Below, piece after piece: positions 49,408 to 60,257 of a stretch of DNA of 64,000 bases. The DNA comes from Podospora comata. Its lineage: Eukaryota > Ascomycota > Sordariomycetes > Sordariales > Podosporaceae. Each line of letters opens with the position of its first letter. Positions within the stretch are counted from its first letter, which is position 1. The stretch covers positions 1,798,001-1,862,000 of the forward strand of contig CP071498.1 of assembly GCA_017354895.1 (NCBI GenBank), given 5' to 3'. Both the position numbers and the translations under genes were made by a program. The notes under the pieces were generated by a model. That model was not told the origin of the DNA, did no database searches, and saw only the letters and a list, made by a program, of their open reading frames with translations.

Positions 49408-49936
49408 GGCCTCGGCTCTTAATAGAGATTAAATTCACAAATGAGGAATGCCTTTTGTAGTTGAAACGAGCAAAAAAGAGAAGAGATGTAAGGTTATCTA
49501 TCCACAAGATGCTCAAAGTGGGGGATAGATGCACTTCCGCGGGGTCAAGATCATGGTGTAAAGGTGGGGCAGCTCCAGGTTGGTGTCATCGTCCACCGCT
49601 TATCACTATCAATCTTCCCAGACTCCTTCCCACAGCTCTACCATTCAGGACCACCATGCTGCTTACCACCGGTTTATCTTCAAAGGTTACCGGCGGCTGG
49701 TTCATCCTTGCCCATCGGTGGTTTGTCTTCGGCGTTTCAGGCTTGCGCCTCAAGCGCTGTGCATCTAGTACAGTGCTTGGACGAGTCTCACCAATGATGG
49801 CCTTGTCGCCCATACTCTGATCTCGTCAATGGCCCGCTGTTGGCTGAGATGATATTCATCTGTCCCTTTGCATTAAACTCTAACTCCTTGCCTTCGAATT
49901 CGACGTTTCGGCTTTTCTTCGTCACCAGGCCTCGGC
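49408..49936. promoter_or_regulatory. Divergent intergenic region, cnxE and copy B gene
   Basis: 529 bases between divergent start codons. No TATA box or GATA-factor cluster that I can defend. Confidence 0.4.
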
Positions 49937-52194
49937 ATGGATAACGACAACAGCAATTCCCGTCCCGACTTTGTCGATGACTTCGCGCGCAACTTCGATC
50001 GCGACTCTGATCACGACTCTGAACACAACCCCGATACCCCATCTGATTGCACATGGGTTGGCTTTTGTGTCCCTCGCCGGTGTCGCCTTTGCACCTACCC
50101 AATTGAGCCTAACGAATGGATGGTAGCTACCAGTAAGTTGTCTGACTCCTACCCCAAACACAACTATTGCTAATCATTGGCCAACCAAGACTTCATGGTA
50201 AAGTTTACTCTGCGTTCATAAATAATGAGCATAGTATTGAGGATGTACCAAGATTGAAGGAGGAGTTCAGGCCACGCCCTCCAGCCTGTGCTTATGATCA
50301 GTCTTATTTGAACGGATCTGTCCCTGTATATCACGCAGAATGTTTCGACTATGCAGTCAATCCTCGACACGACCTCCTCACCATCACTGCCTTCTCGTTC
50401 GAACCAATGCCATCATACGATATCAAACGAAAAAAGAGGATGGTGCAGCTTCTGGCTACCAAAATGGGTGATATGTGGTGTCACCTTCCTCATGAGCTGT
50501 GCCTTATGATATCCGAGCTTGTGGTTGGGAAGTACACGATTGCTACGCTACAAGGACTGTATACTGCCCGTGAAGACCTACACCACAACCTGGATCTCTC
50601 GCAAACCATCTGGACACGGTATATTGACATTGGGGCTTATAAATACGTCTGTGAACTCTTCAACATACGTCGAGCGCAATGCTTTCGGAAATTGTACGAC
50701 CCGGAAATTGTACGACCCGGAAATTGTACGACCCGGAAATTGTACGACCCGGAAATTGTACGACCCGGAAATGACCTCCGATGTCAACATCTTCTATGTG
50801 CTAAAAGATCACCTGGGCATACGGGACCTGCTCTTTTCTAGTACCGAGAGCAAGCAAATGAATCTTTCATCCGAACATCTTGAACCAGGATTCTGGTGGC
50901 GGGTTCTCTCGTCCCCCCGGGTACTCCAGGCAGAATACGATGTAAGTGCCTCTTATTCACCCGAGGGTACACTTTGCCGACCATTTCCATTTATAAATGG
51001 CGTGAAACTCCGAAATATAGTGAATGCGCCAACATATTCATCGAATCTCCACAATATGACATTCTCCGCGCCATTGCCGCGGGAGAACGTAGCTGCCCTC
51101 AAGCTGTATTATCGCCCTCTATCTCCTCTGCAACCTGAGATGCCTTTGGAAAGTCTTCAAATGGTTCCATTTCGAATCAATGGACCGGGCGTCACTGGAT
51201 ATTCATTCTGCTGGTCTGAAGGTCTCTATTATCTTCACACCCACTACGTAGGTGAAGATGACCTGGCTATATATAATGACTTCGACATCTTAAAAGAGGA
51301 TCCAATCTGGATACATTTGCCAGTCGCACCGGATGAATATATAAACAGCATCTGGTTTCGGCGTGCTGCATACACCTCAGAGATTGCCTTGTGGGTAAAG
51401 AACCCCCAGCAGCTGAGAGCCACGCCACGGTGCTAATTGTGGATTTGCAGATTGTAACCAACAAAGGGAACGATGTGATTACCAGGCCAACAGCCGCAAC
51501 CCCTATTGAGTCTGGCTTATTGCTCTTCGACAAGTTTCCAAACGCAACAATTGAATGGAGCCGGCTGATAGGCCCACTCGACAACGGGGAGCCCGTTCAG
51601 ACATACTTTAACCTTTCCAATCGGTGTGTCAAGGTGTTTGTAACGCTGCAGCCAAACACCGCTATTAAGCCCGGTCCAGAACCGCCATCATGGCTCCGTT
51701 CAGCCTGCTCTTATGAGCCAGGTTCCTCGTTCGCGTGCGTGGCGCATATGTCTAATGTATCCCAAATCATTGCCTGCAAAAAGAAGGCGACATATTCCCC
51801 CAGAAGACTTGGAACCGCGGAGACGTATTTTGACTGGTGGGGGTCACATTCGCCAATAATCGGCCTCATTCTTGTGTACGCCGACGGAACGAGAATTCTC
51901 CTGGGGCAATGGCGTATGGACACTGAGACTTTGGCATTTGATATTCAACATTTAACGGCCTTATACATAACTTTCAGACATACTGGCATCAACAGGAACT
52001 ACCCTTATCTCTCAGAAATCTGTCTTTCCGCCCCAAGTACACCCAGCAATTTCCCAGTGGCGTGGCGCTGGCTCAAGATAGATCCTTGTCAGCCAGACTC
52101 TCTGCGGTGGTGGACTGTCAAGGGGCTACACAGTGGTTCTCATATGGTATATGGAGACCAAACTACCTACGACGATCAAGGGCCCCAAAGCTGA
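49937..52194 (+). CDS. F-box-like family gene, copy B, with frame-setting tandem repeat
   Basis: Unknown function. Exons: 49937-50132; 50204-51394 (contains the repeat); 51451-52194. Intron 1 uses GTAAGT and a TGCTAAT branch; intron 2 is 56 bp with GTAAAG and TTTGCAG. The N-terminus has a Cys-rich motif (CVPRRCRLC) and later YHAECFDY, possibly one zinc site. An F-box-like helix follows (LPHELCLMISELVV), then a mixed C-terminal domain with GPGVTGYSFCWSEGLYYLHT and IEWSRLIGPL. The 16-bp repeat at 50,687-50,772 is present 5 times. Upstream and downstream parts are each open but lie in different frames, so as sequenced the product ends at codon 278 (TAG at 50,839-50,841; 277 aa). With 4 units it would be 704 aa, with 1 unit 688 aa. 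Copy A shows the ancestral single-unit state. Confidence 0.6.
50687..50772 (+). repeat. 16-bp coding minisatellite, 5 full units plus 6 bases
   Basis: Unit GGAAATTGTACGACCC, five identical copies at 50687, 50703, 50719, 50735 and 50751, then GGAAAT. All three frames of the array are free of stops, and three units encode a 16-residue cycle (KLYDPEIVRPGNCTTR). The perfect identity of units suggests recent expansion. Confidence 0.97.
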
Positions 52195-53087
52195 CAAAGA
52201 CCTACGACCTTTTGAAGTTACTGGAAGTCTACACCATTTTAAACAGAAAATAAACGTTTCAAATATCCTTGTATGCCTCTCAACTATCTTTGAAAACCTA
52301 TTAACTATCATTCAAAGCCTATTCAACTGTTTTTAAGGCATGTTGATAAACTTCTCAGGTCTACTAACTATCTTCTAAGGCCTATTCATTTTTCTTCCAA
52401 ATCTATTATTATGTTTTGAGGCATGGTTTACCGTGCAGATTCCCCACAAATTCGAAACACATATACTTTTGGATACCTGAATGAAACCCCCTTAGCCACT
52501 ATACTTTTAGGCTCACAGATGTCCAATATGCAGGTAAGTGGATATCAAAGACACTCTGGGCCGCCTCAGTTACCATGGCCTTGCTGTTTCCATCATCCGT
52601 TGGCCTTGCCTTCCCCATCCCCTCGGGATAGATATACTGTACTGGTCCTCACGGCCTTTATTCAAAGCTGCAGTGTCCATCTTTTTGTTAACGACATACC
52701 CTTGCCAGTGTCATCTTACCCCTGTAACACACTCGGCATGGATGTGTGAAGCATTATTTCCGAATGACTTGATGATACATACTCATCTGTCGAGCAAGTC
52801 ATAACTAAGGTAGGTAGGGGACAGCTATGATCTCTGTGGATATCCATCGTAGCCTCGACGACACCCAAGTGTTCAGTGAAGACCTTGACAACTGTCCCCG
52901 TTCTCCGATACATTGGTATCTCAAAAGATAGATATACTCCCTTGTCGTTGTTCTCTTCTTTTCTTCAACAAAGAAAGCCTCCCACTAGAAACCGCACACA
53001 AAGACATTATCCTTTACTAGCAACACAATCTCATTGTCTATCTCCTCATACTGAACAATGTATTTTCTTACCCCCTGAGCCAAAATG
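52195..53087. other. Intergenic region with imperfect AT-rich repeats
   Basis: From about 52,262 to 52,415 a loose repeat of CTATYNAACTATC / AAGGCCTATTC type recurs three or four times. A copy of TAACTAAGGTAGGT lies at 52,802-52,815. No gene recognised. Confidence 0.45.
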
Positions 53088-53095
53088 TATATAAA
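53088..53095 (+). promoter_or_regulatory. TATA box of the small 90-aa gene
   Basis: TATATAAA about 205 bases before the ATG at 53302. A TCA microsatellite (53,140-53,160) and a typical CA/CT-rich fungal leader follow. Confidence 0.5.
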
Positions 53096-53139
53096 CCCCC
53101 TGCCCCTGCCCCTGCCCCCCAAATCCCCTTTCCTCCCTT

Positions 53140-53160
53140 ATCATCATCATCATCATCATC
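53140..53160. repeat. (ATC)7 microsatellite
   Basis: Seven ATC units in the presumed 5' leader of the small gene downstream. Confidence 0.85.
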
Positions 53161-53301
53161 AAAAATACATCCTCCACCCCTTTCTACTAACCAAAACAGC
53201 TTCCCACCACAACAACCTTTCATCTCCATCTCACTCACCAACAAGGTAAGTTCTTATTATCTCACCCCCAACCCTTTCACAACCCCCCCTAAATCCTCAA
53301 A

Positions 53302-53574
53302 ATGACCGTCATCGGCTCCACCACTAAATTCACCTCCCCCCACCTCCGAACCAAGAAGCAGTATCACCGGAGACCATACATTTCTCTCTCTCAATCTTCT
53401 ACCGCTGCGGCGGCTACTCCTTCTCTTATTTACAAGACTCGGACTGTGGTCACCACAGAAGAGGAGGGGTTTACTACCAGGCAGAGGATTAGGTTTGTCT
53501 CTAGCGATCGGGGGAGGACATGGGTGGAGGAGGGGAAGTATATAAAGGGGCAGAGCTGGGAGGTGGTGGTGTAA
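53302..53574 (+). CDS. Small basic hypothetical protein (90 aa)
   Basis: Single-exon frame of 90 residues starting MTVIGSTTKFTSPHLRTKKQ. It is rich in Thr, Ser and basic residues, with no signal peptide or membrane segment. I do not recognise it. Support for a real gene comes from the upstream TATATAAA, the pyrimidine-rich leader and a good start context (CAAAATGACC). The last half (TRQRIRFVSSDRGRTWVEEG) looks like a beta hairpin of the sort seen in small fungal orphan proteins. Confidence 0.45.
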   Translation: MTVIGSTTKFTSPHLRTKKQYHRRPYISLSQSSTAAAATPSLIYKTRTVVTTEEEGFTTRQRIRFVSSDRGRTWVEEGKYIKGQSWEVVV

Positions 53575-56500
53575 ACTCTAAGGTGCGGGCAGGTGGGTGG
53601 TGAAGTAAGTACATCCGGCTGGGCTGGATGAGAAGAGGAGGACGGGAGGGAGGGTGTGAATGATGATCACAACTTTTGCCTTTTTTTTTTAGGATGGGAT
53701 ATAGTAAAAAAATTTTGTCTTGACTTTGCTTCGTTCCTATGAAGACTTTTATGTGATGCCTTAACTGTAATACATGAATTGGTTTCATGTCTTGAATCTA
53801 CTGTTCTGTGGTCTGTTAGTGTTGTGTTGAAGTTCGTCCGCAACCTGAACTCGGCATGCAACAAGTCACCATATAGTATGGCAATCCCTTCGGTGGCCAT
53901 CTTTGTGTACCATGGAAGTAGGTTGGTAGTAGCATCAGAAGCAAGGCTATTTTCGGCAAATGTATGCCTCCTATGCTATGTGAACAGCTCTCCCGTCTGT
54001 GTGTTGCTGTGTACAGCCAGGAAATCTTCCCCGGATCTGCGTTATTTTTGCCATCGGTTAGATCTGACTGAGCGGTCAACAGCCTTTTTAGGTAGGCAGA
54101 TCGTGATCGCGACAATAGCCACCGGGAGTCCAGACCCTCTTCCCATCGACGTTAAGCATAAAGATGGGGCTCAAAACAACTACCGACACTAATCAGGGGT
54201 CCTCCCAGGCAAGGTTGCGGCATTTGAACATCGTCTATCTCTCTACCAACCCTCCAGTGTGTCAGGATGCGGGGGAAGCTGGCAGCAGCTGCTTCGCTTG
54301 ACAGTTACCGAGAGGTCTCTGTTCGGTTCAGGTTTCTTATAAGGCCGGTAAGTACAGAGCTGAGTTTGGTCCTGGGGAAACGATGTGAAAAACGACACAT
54401 TCGCTTGCTCGTTGGACGGCATGCTTTGTTATGCATTGAGAAACAGTTCTGTTTGGGTTGGGTTACGTTGGACCATCTGGAGTTCGCTTCGCCCAATCTG
54501 GCTGCTGGGTGTATGAAAAGGGGTATCAGCGTTTTGCAAGTGCTTGCATGAATGATCTGTTCAGAGACCCATGCTTCGAAGGGATGGAGGTCCTGAAAAT
54601 CACTTGGCTAGCAGACATGGAATCGGCGTGTCCGACTGATGTTGTTGAGACGAGATAGTGCTAAGAAGCAGTGCGCTTCTCTAGTTGTCGAGTATCCCAC
54701 CTAGCATTTGCAGAGAAGCAAACAAAGAACAAGGCCCGGTTCAGACTAGCATTAGAATGCGGGATGAAACCTGAGGTGGAAGATGGAACGCGGGAAACAG
54801 CTTGTTTGGTAGACTCGGTACCTGCTGTGGCATTCATTGGATAGATCGCAGATGGCTGTCGCATCATGGCCAGAGGGTCTGAGCGGTATGATGCTGAACG
54901 AAAACGAGGGAAAAGGAAAGATTCCGGCAGTCGGGATACATAGAAACAAGACATAGATAGCTAGCTTACCCCGCTCCCGTCCATCCCAGAGCCAGATAAT
55001 ATTTGGTTACGCTCAGTTACGCAGAGGTTCCGAGCCGTGTGGTGTCGTCGGGCGGCTGTCCAATGGCCTGAAATACATTCCTGGTTCCAAGAATGGGCGG
55101 CAAGAAATACATTCCGATGTACCGCGCTCCGTCAACCAGTCGAATCGCCCGCCCGGTAGTTAAAGCGCTTATTTAGATTATTCGTGCAGTCGGGTCTTTT
55201 GATTCCCGGCTCAACAGACCGTATCGCGCATTTGCAGATTCCGAATAGATGCCCTTCGGGATCTCTAAGAGTTGGAATTGAGCCTGTCGATGGCATGGTC
55301 CATGATGTAGAAGGCGGCGAAGGAATACCTCCCATTGGTGAAAGCTGGAGCGAGCTGTAGAGGTCGGCGATACATACAAAGACAGCCATCGGGTTGATAT
55401 CGTGGGGGCGTCCACAAAAGCTGTCTCACCAAGTCCCGGCAACCAATGAGAAGAGACTAACTTTGAAACCATGTGCTTGCCCCACTATTATTTCGTGCTA
55501 GCTCGGTCCCGGGTCCGGGGGCCCACATCGAAAAGTCTCCCAACCCACCATCCCATCAAGCTCATCCTCGACATTGGGGGGCACTTTTAAGTGATTGCAG
55601 TTGCACAGGAAGGCAGTCCCTAGAAGACCTTAAAGCTATTCCATTTCAAGCATGTCAACCATTCACTGCTGGTTGAATGCGTTGAACACAACTCGGCTGG
55701 TATGGTCGCAGGAGCATGGTGCTGGGCGAGTCGATCATAGACAAGCGCCTCAATGCCATGGCGGGCCAGAAACAACCTTTCGGATTTACTTTTTGCAGCC
55801 TCGTGCTCAGCCACCATCTGTGCGCAACGCGTCTTCAGCAGAGGGAAAAAGCTAAAGATGCAAGGCGCTGTCAAACATGGCAGCTTGGAGCTCTGACCAA
55901 CACATGGCAACACAACAAACTGAATTCAGATGACAGGACTGTTTTCTGTGCTCCGTGTGTACACCGCTAGATACGCGGTTTGCTACCATCTCACAGTTTG
56001 TTAAATCCTCTTCGTCTATACGAAGGTGCTGGAAGCAAAAATTCCTCTTGCCAGGTAAGCGCACAGGCTGCTTTTCAAGGCATAAGAATTGCAATAGCCC
56101 TCATGGCCTGCCTATACTTCGTAATGTCCCAAAGTCCCAGTGCTCCACAACCGGCAGCGGGCTCTCCCAACTTTATTTCGTCCCAACAAGTCCTGGAAGG
56201 ACTCGTGTCTCCAACATCGTGATCTGTATTCTCTTCCATCAAAACATCACAAAGACACTTCTTGTTTCTGCATGTTGTTGATTCAGGGCGCCCTGTAGAA
56301 AGACTTGAAGCACCACAACCTGTAAAAGGACAGGGTTTATCTGCAAAACCCCCTGCATTTACGCAGCCCTAAGCCTGATGAGGCAAGCGGTACACCGATA
56401 CCTTAACCTCAAGCGAGATTGGCGGTGGGTCCCTGACCAATCCACACGCTTCCTGGCTGACTTCCAAATCCACACATCCACCTTCAATTCTCCGTCTCTC

Positions 56501-57278
56501 TCTTCGTCGTTCTCTTCCTTTTGTTCTCTTGGGGCGTGCCACTTGTACAGACACAACGAGTAACAGGTGACCTCGACCGTCTTCACACCCTCACCCTCAG
56601 AAATAGACTTTGTTTCGTTCCGCTCGTTTGCACCCCATCTCGGCCTCCGCGCTGCGACTGCATCTTGGGCCTTCTGTTCCTGCAACCTGCAGCGATCATC
56701 GCGTCAGTCGGCTGTCCAACCACCACCACCATCTCGACTGCCATCCCTTCCTGCCAATTGTCTCTGGCCGACTCCTGCAGCCACCACACCTTGACCGACA
56801 AGAGCGAACCGCTGGTCGCTGTCGCGCTGGTGCTGGCCACCGACCTCCTCACTGGTTGCCGCTCGTTCACTCGCATATATGCGGGGACCAGGCCCAGCTG
56901 CCTTCCATAACAAAACCAGCTCGTCCAGTCTCCTCTCTATCGTCAACCCGACCTTGGGCTATTCACCGTTCGCCATTCGCCATTCACCAGCTCAACGCCA
57001 CGGACAGTTTTTTGTTAGGGACTTAACACACGCAATATTACTCAATTGAGCAACAAATTAGGCCGGTAATACTCCGTACGCCCACGTCAAACAAGGTTCG
57101 CCGCTCCGACTCGCTGGCACCACACACCTCAAGACTATGAGCCATGATAGCATCCCAAGACAACCATGACAACTTCGCAAAGGTGACACCACAACCCGGA
57201 AACTGCTGCGACATCACCAGTGACGCGTCTGCCGAAAGGCCAACTGGGCACCACAGAGGGAGAGAGGAGGAGATCACA
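53575..57278. other. Gene-poor interval
   Basis: About 3.7 kb. Apart from a possible glyoxalase-like relic at 55,132-55,389 I see nothing supportable. TAGGTAGGCAGA at 54,089-54,100 repeats a string at 1,319-1,330. The final 800 bases are CT-rich and probably include the leader of the SH3 gene. Confidence 0.45.
55132..55389 (-). pseudogene. Possible glyoxalase/VOC-domain relic
   Basis: An 85-codon frame contains IPTLRDPEGHLFGICK, which resembles the terminal beta strand of vicinal-oxygen-chelate (glyoxalase/bleomycin resistance) domains (FxDPEGNxFGL). It is preceded by INPMAVFVCIADL, like an earlier strand. The distance between them and the missing first half argue for a fragment, not a gene. 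Confidence 0.25.
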
Positions 57279-59257
57279 ATGAGCGGACAGCCAGCCCGGA
57301 GAAGGCGAGGGCATTCGCTAGCAAGCACCAAGACCGTGCTTCTTTCTTTATTATCAGCATCACCAACTGCCATGGCCGTCTGCATTTCACTGCAAGGATC
57401 TAAAGCTTGTCCGGCCTGGCAGTCAGCTTCCATTACAACTTCCAATGGTCGTCTGAACGGTATCTTGTAAGTCGCTTGTCCCACGTGGATATCAGACATC
57501 CATTCCAGCGGGTTTCAGATTGTAGATGGACTAACATGTTGCCGGCAGTCGTTTCTTATCATTCGTTTCTAGCACCGAGACTTTCGATCAACGCTTATTG
57601 ACTTTTGTGCAATCGGACTATGTCCAAGAAAAGTACGTCGACGCCATGTGATGTTGCGAGGTTTCGACTACTGACTGTTCCTAGATATCAAACCCTGCTC
57701 GGTTGCGGGAATTTTGATCTCACCAACACCACCGAGCTCTACGCGCGTTTCACAACTACTGTAATATGTAATACTATCGTGCAAGAATCGATAGCAGATT
57801 GCAGTCTGGCCCCCGAAGACTCTCGACCTGTGTGCGCGGAAACATGCGTACGAGACCCCATGTCCCCTATGTTTTGGTGTAGAATTGGGAGGTTGTACTG
57901 ACACCATGGCTAGTCACAATTTGCCGAGGCCGAGACGTACGTTGTCAGTGACAACACGCTCTGTCCCAACCCCGGTAGGAACGCAAAGGAGCAGATCAGA
58001 GCCGACTTTACGGACTGCTCATCGCCTGACAATGCGCTTTCCGGACGCTCCTGTATCCAGGGTATCGCCAACGAGCCCGAGAACTGCGGGTATGGTAGTA
58101 GCACCATTGGTCTGTGTTGGTACTGCGCTAAGGGCGGCATCAACTCGACCGATAGTTGCTGCTACAACTCGAATGCCGAGTCGAGGTGTGCTGGTGTCGT
58201 TTTGCCCTCGATCACACCTACCTTTGTACTTCCCACAAACACAGCACTGCCGCCCTCGAACGAGCAAAACGACGCTGAGAAGACCGGGCTAGGAGGGGGA
58301 CCCATCGCTGGAATTGTGATTGGATCGATTGGTGGTGCTGCCCTGTTGGCATTGGGCATCTTCCTCTGTTGGCGGCGGCGTAGGCAGAGGCAAGGAAGCC
58401 AGAACGGAAGCGTCTTCAATCAACCATCGCCTGCTAGGAAAGGGCCGGCCGTTCCTCAAATGGCTCAGCCAGGAACACCAGGACAGCCAGGTGTGCCGCC
58501 GGGCTTTGAGGCTCTACCGGGCGGTAGAATAGCCCGGATGTCGGCGCTCGAGGGACACTCGGCCGATGCACCATCACACCACGTTGGCCGAGATATCGCC
58601 ACAGCCACGTCTGCCGGCTACAGTAGGAGGAGCGACAGAAGAAGAGGCGACGATCATTCCTCCTCTGACGGGTTTGGGTCCAGCCCAGAATCAGACCGCG
58701 GCACGGGGATTGGAGTTCTCAGACCTCCGCCAACTGCTCTCAGGAGGAATGGTTCGCTCTCTAGCAGCTCGGTGCTGAATAGTGATGAGCCGCACTCCCC
58801 AACTAGTGGTGGGATGTCCTCTCCCCAAGGTATGGCCAGCCAGCAGTCCGAGCAGCTGCCATTCTTCAGAGACTACTATTCGCAAGACGAAATTCACCCT
58901 GGCGATAGGGTGGCTGTACTGTGGGCATATCAACCGCGTGCCCCTGACGAGTTCACTTTGGACCGCGGGCATATGCTCAAGGTTGTGGGTATTTGGGACG
59001 ATGGGTGGGCGACGGGTATTCTGTTGGACGAGAGAGCAGAGGAGTGGGAGGCTCGCAGGAATGCTCAGCGAGACAGCGGGGTCTCGAACACATCTGGCAG
59101 AGTGGCATCGACTTCTCCACCAGCGAACGGTGAAATCAAGGCGTTCCCCCTCGTGTGTGTCTGCCTGCCAGAGCATTGGAGACGGACGATCGAGGGCGAT
59201 GGGTCTACCGAGACGGGATCTAGCAGCCACCCGCTGACGACAACAACTGGGTCCTGA
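57279..59257 (+). CDS. Secreted-ectodomain, single-TM, cytoplasmic SH3 protein
   Basis: 592 aa from four exons (57279-57466, 57549-57632, 57685-57847, 57914-59257), all joins in frame. A basic N-terminus and hydrophobic stretch (TKVLLSLLSASPTAMA-like) suggest a signal peptide of about 33 residues. A Cys-rich ectodomain of about 240 residues follows, then one membrane helix (about 274-297, IAGIVIGSIGGAALLALGIF) with a stop-transfer RRRRQRQ. A long disordered Ser/Pro-rich part leads to an SH3 domain at about 470-565 (VAVLWAYQPRAPDEFTLDRG, WDDGWATGI, AFPLVCV). The layout matches fungal Fus1-type or cell-surface sensor SH3 proteins. It probably links the cell surface to actin or MAPK scaffolds at growth sites; that role is inference. 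Confidence 0.8.
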
Positions 59258-60257
59258 TTGATAGCTTGCGATTATGATACCAGCGCCCGATCTACGTTCT
59301 GAATAATGTCTCGATGAGTGTCTCTTTATTGTTTGGCATTGGCCACGGAGTTCGGTTGCGACACGGTTAGCTGCATTCTCTTCTCGACCTTCTCAGGTCA
59401 TAATCCCTGGCTCGCCGCCTTGTACATATTGCACCCAAAACGTGTTAGTTTTTGGTATATACCCATGTTAAGGAAGGTGTTTGCGGTTGGTGTTGGGGAG
59501 ATTAGGGGGTGTTCGGTTTGTAATGATGTCCAGGAGAGTATCTTCATGATGACCGGTTAGAGATTCTCGTGCTTCTTTCTTATCACATAGCATCAAGATA
59601 TTCTGCTGGTACTTGTTTTAAATACAAAAAACTATTAGAGAAATCTGTTGGGATCCTGTACTTTTGAGGCTGTGACTGTCATTGAGGATTGTGTCACATT
59701 CTCCGGAAATGAAATCAACTTATTCTCCCAATAAACCTCCAGCATCATTTTCGAGTGCTTTGTTGCCCATCTCCAAGGCTGTCGAGAAGTTGTCACTTAT
59801 ATGCACAAAGTGGGGTGTGGAGTTCGCGGGGTGACAGGCTGGGATCATGGGTGGAGCTGAAAGGTAAACGGCCCACAGTGACTTCATTTGAGCCAAAAGC
59901 CATCGTTATCTTATCGGCAGGCACCGATTGGCCCACCACCGTGTGCGTACTGTAGGCTTCAACACCGACTGACCAAAGCACCTCATGCATCATAAAGCTG
60001 ACCCAAAGTTCTGTCCCATACACATTTTCCCCGGCATTTCGACCCCGAGAAGACTACATCTGACCGTCACTCGCGACCTCCGACCGTACCAAGCACGAAT
60101 ACCTCCCTCACCCCACATTGTTGACGACCTTTCCGCAACTTCGAGCACCGCGAACCATTCGTCTACTGGTACTCCAAAATGCGCCGAGCTTTCTCAACAT
60201 TGAGACCTAGGTAGCCAGCTGTTCTAAGCGTCCCACCGCTTAATATCTCACACAGCG
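59258..60257. other. Intergenic region before VPS15
   Basis: 1 kb with no gene recognised. The last 250 bases are the likely VPS15 leader and promoter. Confidence 0.45.

Noticed and set aside
56521-56910. 129-codon frame upstream of the SH3 gene
   Set aside because: CT-rich leader-like DNA with two further overlapping frames and no motif.
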